A DNA stretch of 64,000 nucleotides from Miltoncostaea sp963771025 (GCA_963771025.1 CAVYRL010000001.1:558001-622000), one strand, 5' to 3'; counted from the first letter of the stretch, positions 42,531 to 52,356 are shown. Made by a program: numbers and translations. Notes: generated from the letters alone by a model not told the origin.

Positions 42531-43463
42531 GTGCCGTTCACCGATCGGGCTCAGATCAACGTGGAGGGTGGCCACGGCGGTATGGGCTGCATGTCCTTCC
42601 GGCGCGAGCCCAAGATCCCGCGCGGCGGCCCGGACGGCGGCAACGGCGGCCGCGGCGGGCGCGTGGTGCTGATCGCCGACGAGCAGGTGATCGACCTCTC
42701 GCCGTTTCGCCACCAGGTGCACCATCGCGCGGCCAACGGCGGCCACGGGCAGGGCAAGGCCCGCCACGGTCACGCCGGCGCCGACCTGATGGTCTCGGTG
42801 CCCCCGGGCACGCGGGTGATCCGCGACGGCCACACCATCGCCGAGCTCAACGCGGTGGGCGACACGGTGGCGGTGGCCCGCGGCGGCGACGGCGGCATCG
42901 GCAACAAGGCCTTCAAGTCGTCGACCAACCGCGCGCCGCGCAGGACCGTGCCGGGCGGCCCGGGCGAGGAGGCGTGGCTCACGCTGGAGTTCCGTCTGCC
43001 GGTGGACGTGGCGCTGGTCGGCCTGCCCAACTCGGGAAAGAGCGACCTGCTGGTGGCCCTCACCGGGGGCGTCGCGACCGTCGCCGCCTACCCGCTCTCG
43101 ACGCTCGACCCGGCCTTCGGGCCGCTGGAGAGCCCCGACGGCGCGCTCTTCCTGGTCGTCGACCTGCCGGGCCTCGGCCTGGACGGCCAGCCGCGCCGCG
43201 ACTCGCACCTGGAGCAGCTGGAGCGGGCCAGGGTGATCGTGCACTGCGTGGACGCCAGCGATCCGCAATCGCCCGAGGAGCGCATCGCCCGCGCCCGCGC
43301 CGGCCTCAAGCAGTTCCTGCCCCCGGGCCTGGTCGAGGTCGTGGTGGCCACCCACGCCGACGAGGCCGAGGGCGGCACCGGCTGGGCCGATGTGGCCGTC
43401 GACACCATCACCGGCACCGGCATCGAGGACCTGCGCGCGCGTCTTGTCGCAGTGCTCGCCTAG
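42531..43463 (+). CDS. obgE: Obg/CgtA GTPase, short form with degenerate G4
   Basis: About 310 residues. The glycine-rich Obg fold is intact (INVEGGHGGMGCMSFRRE, GGNGGRGG). In the G domain, G1 is GLPNSGKSD, the switch is AAYPLSTLDP and G3 is DLPGLG. The G4 motif expected as NKxD reads ATHADEAEG, and the C-terminal OCT domain is missing. Guanine specificity may be weakened. GTG 42531 matches the usual start of the Obg fold; ATG 42453 is in frame but adds 26 Arg/Ala-rich residues. Obg assists 50S assembly. It lies between rpmA and proB as in most actinobacteria. Confidence 0.9.
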   Translation: MPFTDRAQINVEGGHGGMGCMSFRREPKIPRGGPDGGNGGRGGRVVLIADEQVIDLSPFRHQVHHRAANGGHGQGKARHGHAGADLMVSVPPGTRVIRDGHTIAELNAVGDTVAVARGGDGGIGNKAFKSSTNRAPRRTVPGGPGEEAWLTLEFRLPVDVALVGLPNSGKSDLLVALTGGVATVAAYPLSTLDPAFGPLESPDGALFLVVDLPGLGLDGQPRRDSHLEQLERARVIVHCVDASDPQSPEERIARARAGLKQFLPPGLVEVVVATHADEAEGGTGWADVAVDTITGTGIEDLRARLVAVLA

Positions 43464-43466
43464 CCG

Positions 43467-44612
43467 ATGGCCGTCCTGGTGGCCAAGCTCGGCTCGTCCA
43501 CCCTCGTAGACGGCGACGGCAACCTTCGCGACGACATCCTCGAGGCCCGCGTGCGCGACCTGGTGCGCGTGCGCCGCCAGGGCCACCACCCGGTGCTGGT
43601 GACAAGCGGCGCCATCGCCTGCGGCCTCGGCCGCCTGGGCATCCGCGAGCGCCCCACCGCGCTGCCCGATCTGCAGGCGGCCTCGGCGGTGGGCCAGGGG
43701 GTGCTGTTCCAGCGCTACTCGCAGGCCTTCGCCCCGCACGAGGTGGTGCCGGCCCAGGTGCTGCTCACCTCCAGCGACCTGGCCGCCCGCGCCTCCTACC
43801 TCAACGCCCGCACCACGCTGCGCCGCCTGGCCGAGATGGGCGCCGTGCCGGTGATCAACGAGAACGACACCACCGCCACCGACGAGCTCACCTTCGGCGA
43901 CAACGACGTGCTGGCCGCCCAGGTGGCGATCCTGATGGGGGCCACCTGGCTCGTGCTGCTCACCGACCGCGAGGGCCTGTACGCCGAGGGCCCCGACGGG
44001 CCGGCGCTGCTCGGCGACGTGCCGGCCGAGACGCGGCCCGAGGACATCCGCCTGGCCGCGATGGGCGGCTCGGGCCTCGGCTCGGGCGGCATCGCCAGCA
44101 AGGTGGCCGCCGCCAGCATGGCCACCGGGGGAGGGGTGACCTGCGTGATCGCCTCGGGAAGCGACGAGGGGGTCATCCCGGGCGTCGCCTCGGGCCACCA
44201 CGTGGGCACCCGCTTCAGCCCCACCGCGCGTCCCGAGGCCGCCTTCAAGCTGTGGCTGCGCCACGCCAAGCCCACCCTCGGCCGCATCGTGGTGGACGAC
44301 GGGGCCGCCGCGGCCCTGCGCGAGCGCGGCACGTCGCTGCTCGCCGTGGGCGTGGTCTCCAGCGAGGGCGGCTTTCAGGCCGGCGACGCCGTGGAGGTGG
44401 TCAGCGGCTCTGCCGGATCGGTCGTGGGCAAGGGGATCTCCGCCATGTCGGCCGACGAGCTGCGCCTGGTGGCGGGCCTCAAGAGCGACGCCGTGCGCGA
44501 GCGCGTGCCCGACGCCGCGCCGCAGGTGATCCACCGCGACGAGTTCGTGCTGGCCGACGTGCGCGGGGGGGACGCGGCGGGGGGCGGGCGTGGTCTAATG
44601 GGCGGATCGTGA
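43467..44612 (+). CDS. proB: glutamate 5-kinase with PUA domain
   Basis: A 381-residue ProB. The amino-acid kinase domain begins VAKLGSSTLVDGDG and carries VTSGAIACGLGRLG, VINENDTTATDEL and FGDNDVLAAQVA. A C-terminal PUA domain follows from ~275 (GRIVVDDGAAAALRERGTSL). It phosphorylates glutamate in proline synthesis. It starts three bases after obgE, and its stop overlaps the proA start (GTGA). The last ~20 residues are an extra Gly-rich tail. Confidence 0.96.
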   Translation: MAVLVAKLGSSTLVDGDGNLRDDILEARVRDLVRVRRQGHHPVLVTSGAIACGLGRLGIRERPTALPDLQAASAVGQGVLFQRYSQAFAPHEVVPAQVLLTSSDLAARASYLNARTTLRRLAEMGAVPVINENDTTATDELTFGDNDVLAAQVAILMGATWLVLLTDREGLYAEGPDGPALLGDVPAETRPEDIRLAAMGGSGLGSGGIASKVAAASMATGGGVTCVIASGSDEGVIPGVASGHHVGTRFSPTARPEAAFKLWLRHAKPTLGRIVVDDGAAAALRERGTSLLAVGVVSSEGGFQAGDAVEVVSGSAGSVVGKGISAMSADELRLVAGLKSDAVRERVPDAAPQVIHRDEFVLADVRGGDAAGGGRGLMGGS

Positions 44613-45862
44613 CCGGTCTCGAGAAAGTCGTCGCCGACGTGCATGCCGCCAGCCGCGTGCTGGCCCGCATGCCCGGCCAGCACCGCGACGCCGTGCTCGG
44701 CGAGATGGCCGACGCCCTCGAGCGCCGCGCCGACGAGATCCTGCGCGACAACCGCGAGGACGTGCAGGCCGCCAAGCGCGCCCACACGGCCCACGCGCTC
44801 ATCGACCGGCTGCTGCTCGACGAGGACCGGGTGGCCGACATGGCCGCCGGCATCCGCGCGGTGGCCGCCCTGCCCGACCCGATCGGCATGGTCGATGGCG
44901 GCCAGACGCTTCCCAACGGCCTCGAGATCGTGCGCCGGCGCGTGCCCCTGGGGGTGATCGCGGTCGTCTACGAGGGCCGCCCCAACGTGACGGCCGACGC
45001 CGTCGCGCTCAGCCTCAAGAGCGGCAACGCGATCATGCTGCGCGGCAGCCACCTGGCCAAGCGCTCCAACCTGATCATCGCCGAGGTGCTCACCGGCGCC
45101 CTCATCGAGGCCGACGCCCCGCGCTGGTCGGTGGCCCTGCTCGGCTCCGACCGCGAGGAGCTGCGCCAGCTGATCCAGATGGAGGGCGCCCTCGACCTGG
45201 TCATCCCCCGCGGCGGCGAATCGCTGAAGGCCTTCCTCAAGGAGCACGCCCGGGTGCCGGTGATCTACGCGGCCTCGGGCAACAACCACGTGTACGTGCA
45301 CGCCGACGCCGACCCCGAGATGGCCGCCAAGATCACGGTCAACTCCAAGGTGCAGCGGCCGGGCGTGTGCAACGCCGCCGAGACCCTGCTCGTCCACAGG
45401 GACGCGGCGCCCGCCGTGCTGCCGCTGGTCGCCGAGCGCCTCGGCTCCCAGGGCGTGGCCCTGCGGGTCGACCGCGCCGGGCTCGACATCCTCGGCGAGG
45501 CCGGCGCGTCGCTCAGCGAGGCCACCGAGCGCGACTACTCCACCGAGTTCCTCGACCTGATCATGGCCGTGCGGGTGGTCGACTCGCTCGAGGAGGCCAC
45601 CGCGCACATCGCCCGCCACGGCTCGGGCCACAGCGAGGCGATCGTGACCAACTCGATCGACGCCGCCCGCGAGTTCCAGCGCTCGGTGGACGCCGCGGTG
45701 GTCTACGTCAACGCCTCCACCCGCTTCACCGACGGCGGGCAGTTCGGCATGGGCGCCGAGATCGGCATCTCCACCCAGAAGCTCCACGCCCGCGGGCCCA
45801 TCGGCCTGGCCGAGCTGACCAGCTACACGTACCACGTCACCGGAGACGGTCACCTTCGCTGA
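44609..45862 (+). CDS. proA: gamma-glutamyl phosphate reductase
   Basis: A 417-residue ProA. The catalytic Cys lies in QRPGVCNAAETLL near residue 254; VVYEGRPNVTADAV, LRGSHLAKRSN and YVNASTRFTDGGQFGMGAEIG (split here to key parts) are conserved. It converts gamma-glutamyl phosphate to the semialdehyde. GTG 44609 is coupled to the proB stop. Together proBA give the first two steps of proline synthesis. Confidence 0.96.
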   Translation: MTGLEKVVADVHAASRVLARMPGQHRDAVLGEMADALERRADEILRDNREDVQAAKRAHTAHALIDRLLLDEDRVADMAAGIRAVAALPDPIGMVDGGQTLPNGLEIVRRRVPLGVIAVVYEGRPNVTADAVALSLKSGNAIMLRGSHLAKRSNLIIAEVLTGALIEADAPRWSVALLGSDREELRQLIQMEGALDLVIPRGGESLKAFLKEHARVPVIYAASGNNHVYVHADADPEMAAKITVNSKVQRPGVCNAAETLLVHRDAAPAVLPLVAERLGSQGVALRVDRAGLDILGEAGASLSEATERDYSTEFLDLIMAVRVVDSLEEATAHIARHGSGHSEAIVTNSIDAAREFQRSVDAAVVYVNASTRFTDGGQFGMGAEIGISTQKLHARGPIGLAELTSYTYHVTGDGHLR

Positions 45863-45886
45863 CATGGCCATCCGCGGCGCGTCGGG

Positions 45887-46519
45887 GTGCTGGGGGGCAC
45901 CTTCGATCCGCCGCACATCGGGCATCTCATCGTGGCCCGCGAGGCTCAGTGGCAGCTCGGCCTGGACGAGGTTCGCCTGGTCCCCGCGCGCCACCCTCCC
46001 CACAAGGACCACTCGCGCGTGGCGCCGGCCGAGCAGCGCGCCGACTGGCTCGAGCGGGCCGTCGCCGACACGCCGGGCCTCGCGGTCAGCCGCATCGAGC
46101 TGGGACGCGGCGGCCCCAGCTACACCGCCGACACCCTGCGGGCGATGGCCGCCGCCGAGCCCGGCGTGGAGCTCTGGTTCATCCTCGGCGCCGACCAGCT
46201 GGCGGGCTTTCCCACCTGGATGGAGCCCGACGCGATCCTCGAGCTGGCGCGCCTGGCGGTGGTGGGAAGAGGGGAGACCGGCGACGACCGGCTGGCCGAG
46301 CTGGCCGACTCGGTGGCCCCCGGACGGTGCGACCTGCTGGAGGTTCCGCTGATCGGCGTCTCGTCCAGCATGATCCGCAACCGCATGGCCGCCGGCGAGC
46401 CGATCGGCCACCTGGTTCCGCCCGAGGTGGAGGCGGCACTGCAGCGGGAGGGTCTGGTACCCTCGACGCCAGTTTCCTCCCCGTCCCGAAAGGACACCTC
46501 GCGACCTCGCTCGAGCTGA
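45887..46519 (+). CDS. nadD: nicotinate-nucleotide adenylyltransferase (5' end uncertain)
   Basis: A ~210-residue NadD: LGGTFDPPHIGHLIVA with the nucleotidyl-transferase HxGH motif, GGPSYTADTL, ILGADQLAGFPTW and the terminal ISSTxIR-type VSSSMIRNRMAAGEPI. The first canonical start in this frame is GTG 45887, which cuts off the usual RxG residues of the first strand. ATG 45864, right after proA, is in another frame; joining them would need a one-base shift near 45880. It makes NAD precursors from NaMN. Confidence 0.88.
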   Translation: MLGGTFDPPHIGHLIVAREAQWQLGLDEVRLVPARHPPHKDHSRVAPAEQRADWLERAVADTPGLAVSRIELGRGGPSYTADTLRAMAAAEPGVELWFILGADQLAGFPTWMEPDAILELARLAVVGRGETGDDRLAELADSVAPGRCDLLEVPLIGVSSSMIRNRMAAGEPIGHLVPPEVEAALQREGLVPSTPVSSPSRKDTSRPRSS

Positions 46520-46857
46520 CCCTGGCCGCCGCCGCCGTCGCGGAATCCAAGAACGCCAGGGATATCGTGATCCTCGACATGCAGGGTCTGGTGTCCTACA
46601 CCGATTATCTGATCGTCTGCACCGGCTCCACGCCGCGGCAGACCAAGGCGATCGCCGACGAGGTGCGCCTGCGGATGAAGGACGACCACGGGGCCCTGGC
46701 GCGCAAGGTGGAGGGCGCCCGCGAGGGCGAGTGGATCCTGATCGACCTGCTCGACGTCGTCGTCCACGTCTTCACGCCCGAAGCGCGCCAGTTCTACCGC
46801 CTCGATCGCCTCTGGCGAGAGGCGCCCCGGCAGGCCTTCGCCGCCGCCTCCGCCTAG
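46501..46857 (+). CDS. rsfS: ribosome silencing factor RsfS (no canonical start)
   Basis: About 118 residues: SLELTLAAAAVAESKNARDI, VSYTDYLIVCTGSTPRQTKA, EWILIDLLDVVVHVFTPEAR and YRLDRLW are diagnostic. RsfS binds L14 and blocks subunit joining in starvation. No ATG, GTG or TTG exists in frame between the overlap with nadD and the core fold; homology puts the start at GCG 46501 or its neighbours CTC 46498 or CTG 46516. AAAGGA at 46488-46493 would serve 46498-46501, while CTG 46516 overlaps the nadD stop (CTGA). A single base change would restore GTG at 46501. Confidence 0.88.
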   Translation, partial: ATSLELTLAAAAVAESKNARDIVILDMQGLVSYTDYLIVCTGSTPRQTKAIADEVRLRMKDDHGALARKVEGAREGEWILIDLLDVVVHVFTPEARQFYRLDRLWREAPRQAFAAASA

Positions 46858-46858
46858 G

Positions 46859-46888
46859 TTGGGAAGAGGGCGAGATGCCCTCTATACT
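46859..46888 (+). terminator. hairpin overlapping a sigma70-like promoter after rsfS
   Basis: AGAGGGC-gagat-GCCCTCT (46865-46883) is a perfect 7-base stem-loop right after the rsfS stop and may end the rplU-rsfS transcript. The same bases hold TTGGGA (46859) and TATACT (46883-46888) with 18-base spacing, a possible promoter for the sugar genes downstream. The bases to 47080 show no other supported feature. Confidence 0.5.
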
Positions 46889-47080
46889 GCGCGCCGGAGG
46901 AAGACTCGCTGAGTTGAGGACGCATCACGCTACCAACTGAGATGAAGTCGGTTCGGTGCGATTCTCGGTCTCGCCCTCTGGCCGGCAGGTTCAGTGTCGA
47001 GGCCACAGACTCCGTCGGTAAGCAGAGTTCCGTGATAGCCGAGCTGCCATGGGCGATCTTGGGCTAGGTCGTTCGGACGC

Positions 47081-48251
47081 ATGCGAATCCTGATTCTTAC
47101 GGACGAGTTTCCGCCGTTTCCGGGCGGCGTTGCGACCTACGCGTCTGAACTCGCTCGCGCAGCGGCGGGCTTGGGCCACCGATTCGCGGTTCGCGCAGCT
47201 GACTTCCACGAACGCAACTTTCCCCCAGACGACACCGATCATGAGCCTTTCGAGCTTCGGAGGTTCAGGGGCGATATGTACCTCCCCAAAGACTTCCCCA
47301 AGGCGCTCAGGACGACCTTTAGTGCAACGCGTCGGAGGTCCTGGGACGTAGTTCATGCAGCGAATGGCCCTTCGCGCTCGCCGCCGGCTACCTAAGGCTC
47401 CATAAGCGCTCCAAGGTCATCGCCACGGTGTATGGAACAGAGATCCTGATTCTTCCGGGATCTCGGCAACTGCGTTGGCAGGGCATTGAGCACCCGTACC
47501 CTGCGGCCACTCAACTGTGCGCTATTAGTGAATACACATCAGGCCTTCTGACACGCACCTGGCCTGCTCTGGCGGAGCGTGACATTCACGTCACCCCTCT
47601 TGGGGTATCCGAATGGTGGCTCGAGAGGCCGCGGGACGCGGATGTCCGCCACGTTCGCGAGCGATTGCGAGGAGGGGCGGACGATCTAGTCGTTACAACG
47701 GTCGCGCGCGTGATTGAGCGCAAGGGGCATCTTGGCGTGATCCGGGCTCTTGGATCCCTGAACGAGGCACAGCGGGAACGAATCTACGCCATCGCGGGAA
47801 GCGAGGGCGACGCTGAATACGTCGCCACGGTGAGGCGGGTCGCCGCTGCAGCAAACGTGCGCGTGATCTTGCTTGGGGTCTTGACTAAGGAGCAGATTCG
47901 GGGCCTGATGTCGATGACGGACGTGTTCGCGATGCCAGGCTCGGCCAGCCCGAGGACGGTCGAGGGCTTCGGGTTGGCATATCTCGAGGCAGGGGCTCAG
48001 AGCGTTCCGAGTCTCGCCACGGATCTCGGAGGCGCGCGGGAAGCCGTCATGCACGACCGGACCGGCGTTGTGATCCCGGCTGATCATCAGGAGGCACTAG
48101 ACGCATCACTTGCTCAACTAGTGGCCCATCGGGAATACGCCTCCGGCTTGGGCATGGCGCTCGGGCCCACGCAGCGGCATGGCCGTGGTCCCGAGTGGCC
48201 CACGCGACGTATGGGGACGCGGTGGGTGGTCGGCCGCGGGTGGACCAGTGA
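47081..48251 (+). pseudogene. family 4 glycosyltransferase, two frameshifts
   Basis: The first frame gives MRILILTDEFPPFPGGVATY through VVHAANGP; after a shift near 47370 it continues FALAAGYLRLHKRSKVIATV and YGTEILILPG, then the donor-binding half with VARVIERKGHLGVIRAL and TVEGFGLAYLEAGAQSVPSL. A second shift near 48165 restores the natural end WPWSRVAHATYGDAV, stopping at 48251, where it overlaps the next gene as GTGA. That overlap supports the reconstructed reading. Intact it would be a ~390-residue GT4 enzyme adding sugar to a lipid-linked glycan. It opens the second island. Confidence 0.78.
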
Positions 48252-49233
48252 CCGACCAAGCCCATTCGCAACCAGCGAGTAACTTGAGCGGAGTGGGCGC
48301 AGTCGTTCTGGCATACGGTGCCGGGTCGTCGGCTGGCTCGGTTGCGGAGGGCCTCAAGGGGGCTGGCTTACAACCTCAGAGGCTTGTGGTGGTTGTGAAT
48401 CCCGACGGGTCGGGGATCGGGCCTCGACTACCGGGCTGGGCAGCGCGGCTCGACTGCGGATCGAATCTCGGCTACGCAGCGGCGATGAACGCAGGAATAG
48501 CCAAGTTGAAGGGCACTGCTGCCGAGTGGATTCTGGTGGCGACGCATGACATTTCCGTGTCGTCTGCGTGTCTCGACGGCCTCGTCGTCGCGCTCAAGTC
48601 GGATCAGACTCTGGGCGCCGTTGGGCCCCGTCTGCTTGACGAGGTCTCAGGCGCGACCTATTCCAGCGGCGGGCTAATCGCCGAGTCGGGTAGGACGGGG
48701 CATGACAAACGGCCGTTCCTCAGGGGGGTGCAACTCTGCCGCTGGCTGGACGGCACGTGCATTCTCTTCAGGCGCCGAGCACTCGAGGAGGCCGGGGGCT
48801 TCCGCGAGAATTTACCACGGTACTTCGAGGACGTAGAGGTAGGCCTTCGCCTGGGGTCATCCGGTTGGGGTGTCGCGTGCGTCCGGACGTGGCCGCATCG
48901 ACGGGCCTTGGCGGATCGAAGCGAATCGCGGCATTTGAGTACTTCGTTTCGCGAAATGGCACTGAGGTCGCCCGCATCGAGGGTGGCGCCAGGGCGGTGA
49001 TACGAATGACTCTCTGGAGGGTGCGGAGACTCAGGCGGTTGGTGCTCGACTCGATCGCGGCCGCCGATCGCCGCGACCAGAACGCACGACGAGAGTGGGG
49101 CGTGGCGGCGGGATGTCTGGTCGGGCTCGTGGACTTCGCTCGGCGGCGCTGGGGTCCGCCTCCGCGTTGGATCGTCGCCCAAGGCGACATCGGCGGCTTG
49201 TCCGCGTCGGACCCCAAGGGCCGAAAGTCGTAA
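48248..49233 (+). pseudogene. family 2 glycosyltransferase, frameshift near 48885
   Basis: GTG 48248 begins TDQAHSQPASNLSGVGAVVL. The body matches rhamnosyltransferase-like GT2 proteins: VVVVNPDGSG, NLGYAAAMNAGI, ILVATHDISVS, GTCILFRRRALEEAGGF and YFEDVEVGLRL. After about 48885 the sense frame moves to RPDVAASTGLGGSKRIAAFE and runs to 49233. One indel explains it. Expected ~328 residues. It starts inside the preceding GT4 stop and is followed 27 bases later by the flippase. Confidence 0.78.
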
Positions 49234-49260
49234 GTGTCGAGCTGACCGGGCGATAGGCGA

Positions 49261-50699
49261 GTGGACCAGTCTGAGATAAAGGCACGGGCGGTTCATGGCG
49301 CGTTCATCCTTGCCCTAAGAGGGGCAGCTGTGCGGGCCGTTGGGTTTGTGGGTTTCATCGTGATCGCCGCAGTGCTGGGCACGGAAGGCGTGGGGCAGCT
49401 CAGCTTCGGTCTAGCCGTGTTGGCGGTCGGGGCTCTGTGGTGAACGGAGGCCTTGCCGCAGGGCTGATCAGGGGATCGTCCGAGCCGGCTAGGGGCGCGC
49501 TGGAGGCGGTGCTGGGGCTCCAACTCGCCGTGGCAGCTGTCGTCGCAGGCGCGACGTGGGCGATTTGCGCGAGCCTTGGGGAGACGGGACTAATCACGGC
49601 GGTCATGGTGACCAGCGTCATTCCGTTGGTGGCACGAACTCCGCCGATAGTGGCCTGTGAGCGCGAACTGCGATACCTGCCGATCGCCTGGATCGATCTC
49701 TGCGACACGATCCTCTTGTACGGGATTGGGTGCCGTGGTCGCCATCTTGGGCGGCGGCGCCATTGGGGTGGCGGTCGTTGCGGTTCTGAGGACTGTCGCG
49801 GGGACGGGCTTGCTGTACCTGCTCGTCCCCGAGGGGCGCGTCCCCCCGTCTCTCCGGATGAGGCGTGCAAGCGGCGTGCTTCGGTTTGGCGCCAAGTTCC
49901 AGGCGACGGCTGTGGTCGGGCTCTGCAGGGACCAGGGGTTGAACTTCCTCATTGCCGGGCTGTTTGGGCTCTCCGATCTGGGTCTCTGGAACTTCGCTTA
50001 TCGGGTGATGCAGGTGCCGTTCTTGATCTTCCAAGCCATCGGGAGGGTCTCGTACCCGGCAATGGCCCGCCTGCGGGAGACCGCGAGCGGCACAAGTGGA
50101 GTCGTCGGGACGATAGTGGTGTGAGCAAGCTTTCTTGACGGCGGCGATGATGCCGGTCGTCTGTGCCGCCGGCTTCTTTGGCATTCCGGCGATCCTGGGT
50201 TCGGAATGGAGGGATGCTGCCGAGGTGATTCCGTGGGCGTCCGCGGGGCTTCTGGTGGGGGGCCCGATCTCCGTTGCGGCGGCCCGGCTGGCTCTACGCA
50301 CAAGGCCTTGCCGGACGTGTTCTGACGGCAGTCACCGTCAACGCAGTGGTGTGGCCCGCTGTCGGAATCCCGTTGGTCTACGCTATTGGGGTTCAGGGCT
50401 TGGGCGTGGGATGGTTCGCCGCCTGTCTCGTCGAGGCGGCACTGTTCCGCGGCTTCGTGCGGAGGGCCGGCGAGCACCTGAGCTGGGCGATGATTCTGCC
50501 CGGCGTCGTAGCCGGGGTATTGGCGAGCGCGGCCGGCCTCGCGTGCGGAGAGCTTCTTGGAGGCGCCTATGTGGGGGCCATAGTCGGGTCGTGCGTCGCC
50601 CTGCTGGTGTTTCTCGTGTTCGCCGCGAGATTCATGGAAGATGAAGTTCGACGGTACGCGCCGTACGTGGGCGGCCTCCGGAGACGCCTTGGTACGTAG
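49261..50699 (+). pseudogene. Wzx-type polysaccharide flippase, several frameshifts
   Basis: Successive frames give KARAVHGAFILALRGAAVRA, then GGLAAGLIRGSSEPARGALE, then LGAVVAILGGGAIGVAVVAV and FQATAVVGLCRDQGLNFLIA, then MPVVCAAGFFGIPAILGSEW, then GRVLTAVTVNAVVWPAVGIP to 50699. The order and hydrophobicity are those of a 12-14 helix MATE/PST-type flippase of ~479 residues, the full expected length. Breaks lie near 49438, 49725, 50125 and 50285. It would flip lipid-linked repeat units across the membrane. Length conservation despite four shifts hints at sequence errors rather than old decay. Confidence 0.75.
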
Positions 50700-50896
50700 G
50701 CGGCGGCGGCAACCTGGGGGGGTCCACGGCGAATCGTTGGCACCGGGCCCATGCCGGCAGCTGGCGTGGGAGAAACCTTGGAACCGAGCTCAGTTCGGAT
50801 TGGCAGGGAATCCCGAGGCGTGTCTCAAACGACCACCACGGTGGCGCCAACGGCGCCTTCCGACGGTCGTGACCGTCCACTATGCTGGTCCTTCGC

Positions 50897-50970
50897 GGGG
50901 GATTAGCTCAGCTGGGAGAGCGCTACGCTGGCAGCGTAGAGGTCACCGGTTCGATCCCGAGTTTCCTCCA
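50897..50970 (+). tRNA. tRNA-Ala (anticodon GGC), one extra base in T-stem
   Basis: GGGGGAT acceptor start, D-arm GCTCAGCTGGGAGAGC, anticodon stem CTACG/CGTAG with loop CTGGCAG (GGC), then ACCGG-TTCGATC and CCGAGT where CCGGT is required. Deleting A50960 restores a perfect T-stem. The terminal CCA may be partly encoded (TCCTCCA). It sits inside the indel-rich island. Confidence 0.85.
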
Positions 50971-51159
50971 CTAACGTTGGGGTTAGAGATATTCGGCGCG
51001 CGGTGGGCGTTGGCAGCGGGCTCCAGTGGGCCTGATTGAGAGCTTGGACGTGATCTTGGCGGTTGGCGGCGACCTGTCTGCAGTGATTTCCGGCTCGCGG
51101 CCCTGAGCGGTTCCCGTCGGTCAAACCCGCTGCCGAGCGGAGGCGGTCCGTTTGCGGGC

Positions 51160-52356
51160 GTGCGGGGAGCGATCGTGTGTTTTTCATCCGACGATTGGTC
51201 GGACGCCATCTGGACCAACCGTCAGCACGTAATGAGCCGGCTCAGCAGAAACCAGGTTGTCGTCTTCGTGCAAACTGGTCACTTTGTCGGCAAGCGTCTC
51301 GTGTCTCTGTTGAGACCGCGATCCGGCGAAGGTCGCACGGGATCTGATCCGCTGGTGCTTCTCGGGCTACGACGAACCGAGTGCCCGGATCTATGGACGT
51401 TCACCAACTTGAACGTCCTTCCGTTTCGACAGCGGTTTCGGTGGATGATGAGGGCTAACTCCGCACTCAATCGGCTCCGTTTGGCGAGACTGCTTCGTCG
51501 AAAGCGCCTGGCCGTCGCTACTGCCTGGGTCTACGACGCAACGGCCACAGCCATGTCATATGGTCTTGGGGAGCAACTCCGGATCTATCACTGCGTAGAC
51601 GACTATGCGGGATATGCGACCGATCCGCGGCGGACTTCGCTCCTTGAGCACGCTGAGAACGAGACCGTCTCCTGGGCGGATATCGTGTTCACGACCTCAG
51701 CGCACCTCGCGAGCCGCCTCGAGTCCGAGCAGACGCCGGTCGTTGCTCTCGGGAACGTGGCTGACTACGCACACTTTTCGGATTCCTCCCCTGATGATAA
51801 GGCAGAGCGCGATCTCGAAGACATACCGGGCCCCCGCCTCCTGTTCTGCGGAAGCTTTACTCAGCGCAAGGTTGATCTCGATGCATTGGCAGCTGTCGCG
51901 GAGCAGCTCAAAGGCTCGCTCGTTCTGATCGGTCCCGTGACGGACGCCAATGAGGCTTGGGGCGTGCGCCTCAAGAGCTTGTGTAGCAAACCCAACGTCT
52001 TCTATCTGGGCGCCAAGCCCTACGACCGGCTTCCGGGGTACTACAGTAGGTGCGACGTCGGGCTAGTGCCGTACGCTAAGAACCGGTACACGGACGGCGT
52101 GTTCCCCATGAAGGTCTTCGAATACCTTGCAGCCGGCATCCCTGTTGCCGCTCTTGGCGTACCGTCGGTCGATGTGGAGGGCGAGGCGCTGAGGCTGTCC
52201 GCGACCCGGGAGGAGTTTGTGTCCGATGCGAGCCATTGGCTCGACCATCCCGTCGAGAAGGCATCCGTCCAGAGGGTCGCTCAGTCGCGCACGTGGGAAT
52301 CGCGCATGACGGAGATGGATCGGCTGGCACGGAGCACCTTGGCCGAGGGTGGGTGA
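51160..52356 (+). CDS. family 4-like glycosyltransferase
   Basis: A 398-residue intact gene, the only unbroken one among its neighbours. RGAIVCFSSDDWSDAIWTNR starts a GT-B fold; LRIYHCVDDYAGYA, IVFTTSAHLASRL, LLFCGSFTQRKVDLDAL and VGLVPYAKNRYTDGVFPMKV with FEYLAAGIPVAA are family hallmarks (the PMKVFEYLAAG segment binds the nucleotide sugar). It resembles TuaH-type glycosyltransferases. The start is GTG 51160. The preceding ~190 bases after the tRNA show no gene. Confidence 0.88.
   Translation: MRGAIVCFSSDDWSDAIWTNRQHVMSRLSRNQVVVFVQTGHFVGKRLVSLLRPRSGEGRTGSDPLVLLGLRRTECPDLWTFTNLNVLPFRQRFRWMMRANSALNRLRLARLLRRKRLAVATAWVYDATATAMSYGLGEQLRIYHCVDDYAGYATDPRRTSLLEHAENETVSWADIVFTTSAHLASRLESEQTPVVALGNVADYAHFSDSSPDDKAERDLEDIPGPRLLFCGSFTQRKVDLDALAAVAEQLKGSLVLIGPVTDANEAWGVRLKSLCSKPNVFYLGAKPYDRLPGYYSRCDVGLVPYAKNRYTDGVFPMKVFEYLAAGIPVAALGVPSVDVEGEALRLSATREEFVSDASHWLDHPVEKASVQRVAQSRTWESRMTEMDRLARSTLAEGG

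Noticed and set aside
46895..47010. tRNA-like stretch after rsfS (complement shows CTCAGTTGGTAG)
   Set aside because: Only a D-arm-like piece; no acceptor, anticodon or T-stem can be folded on either strand.
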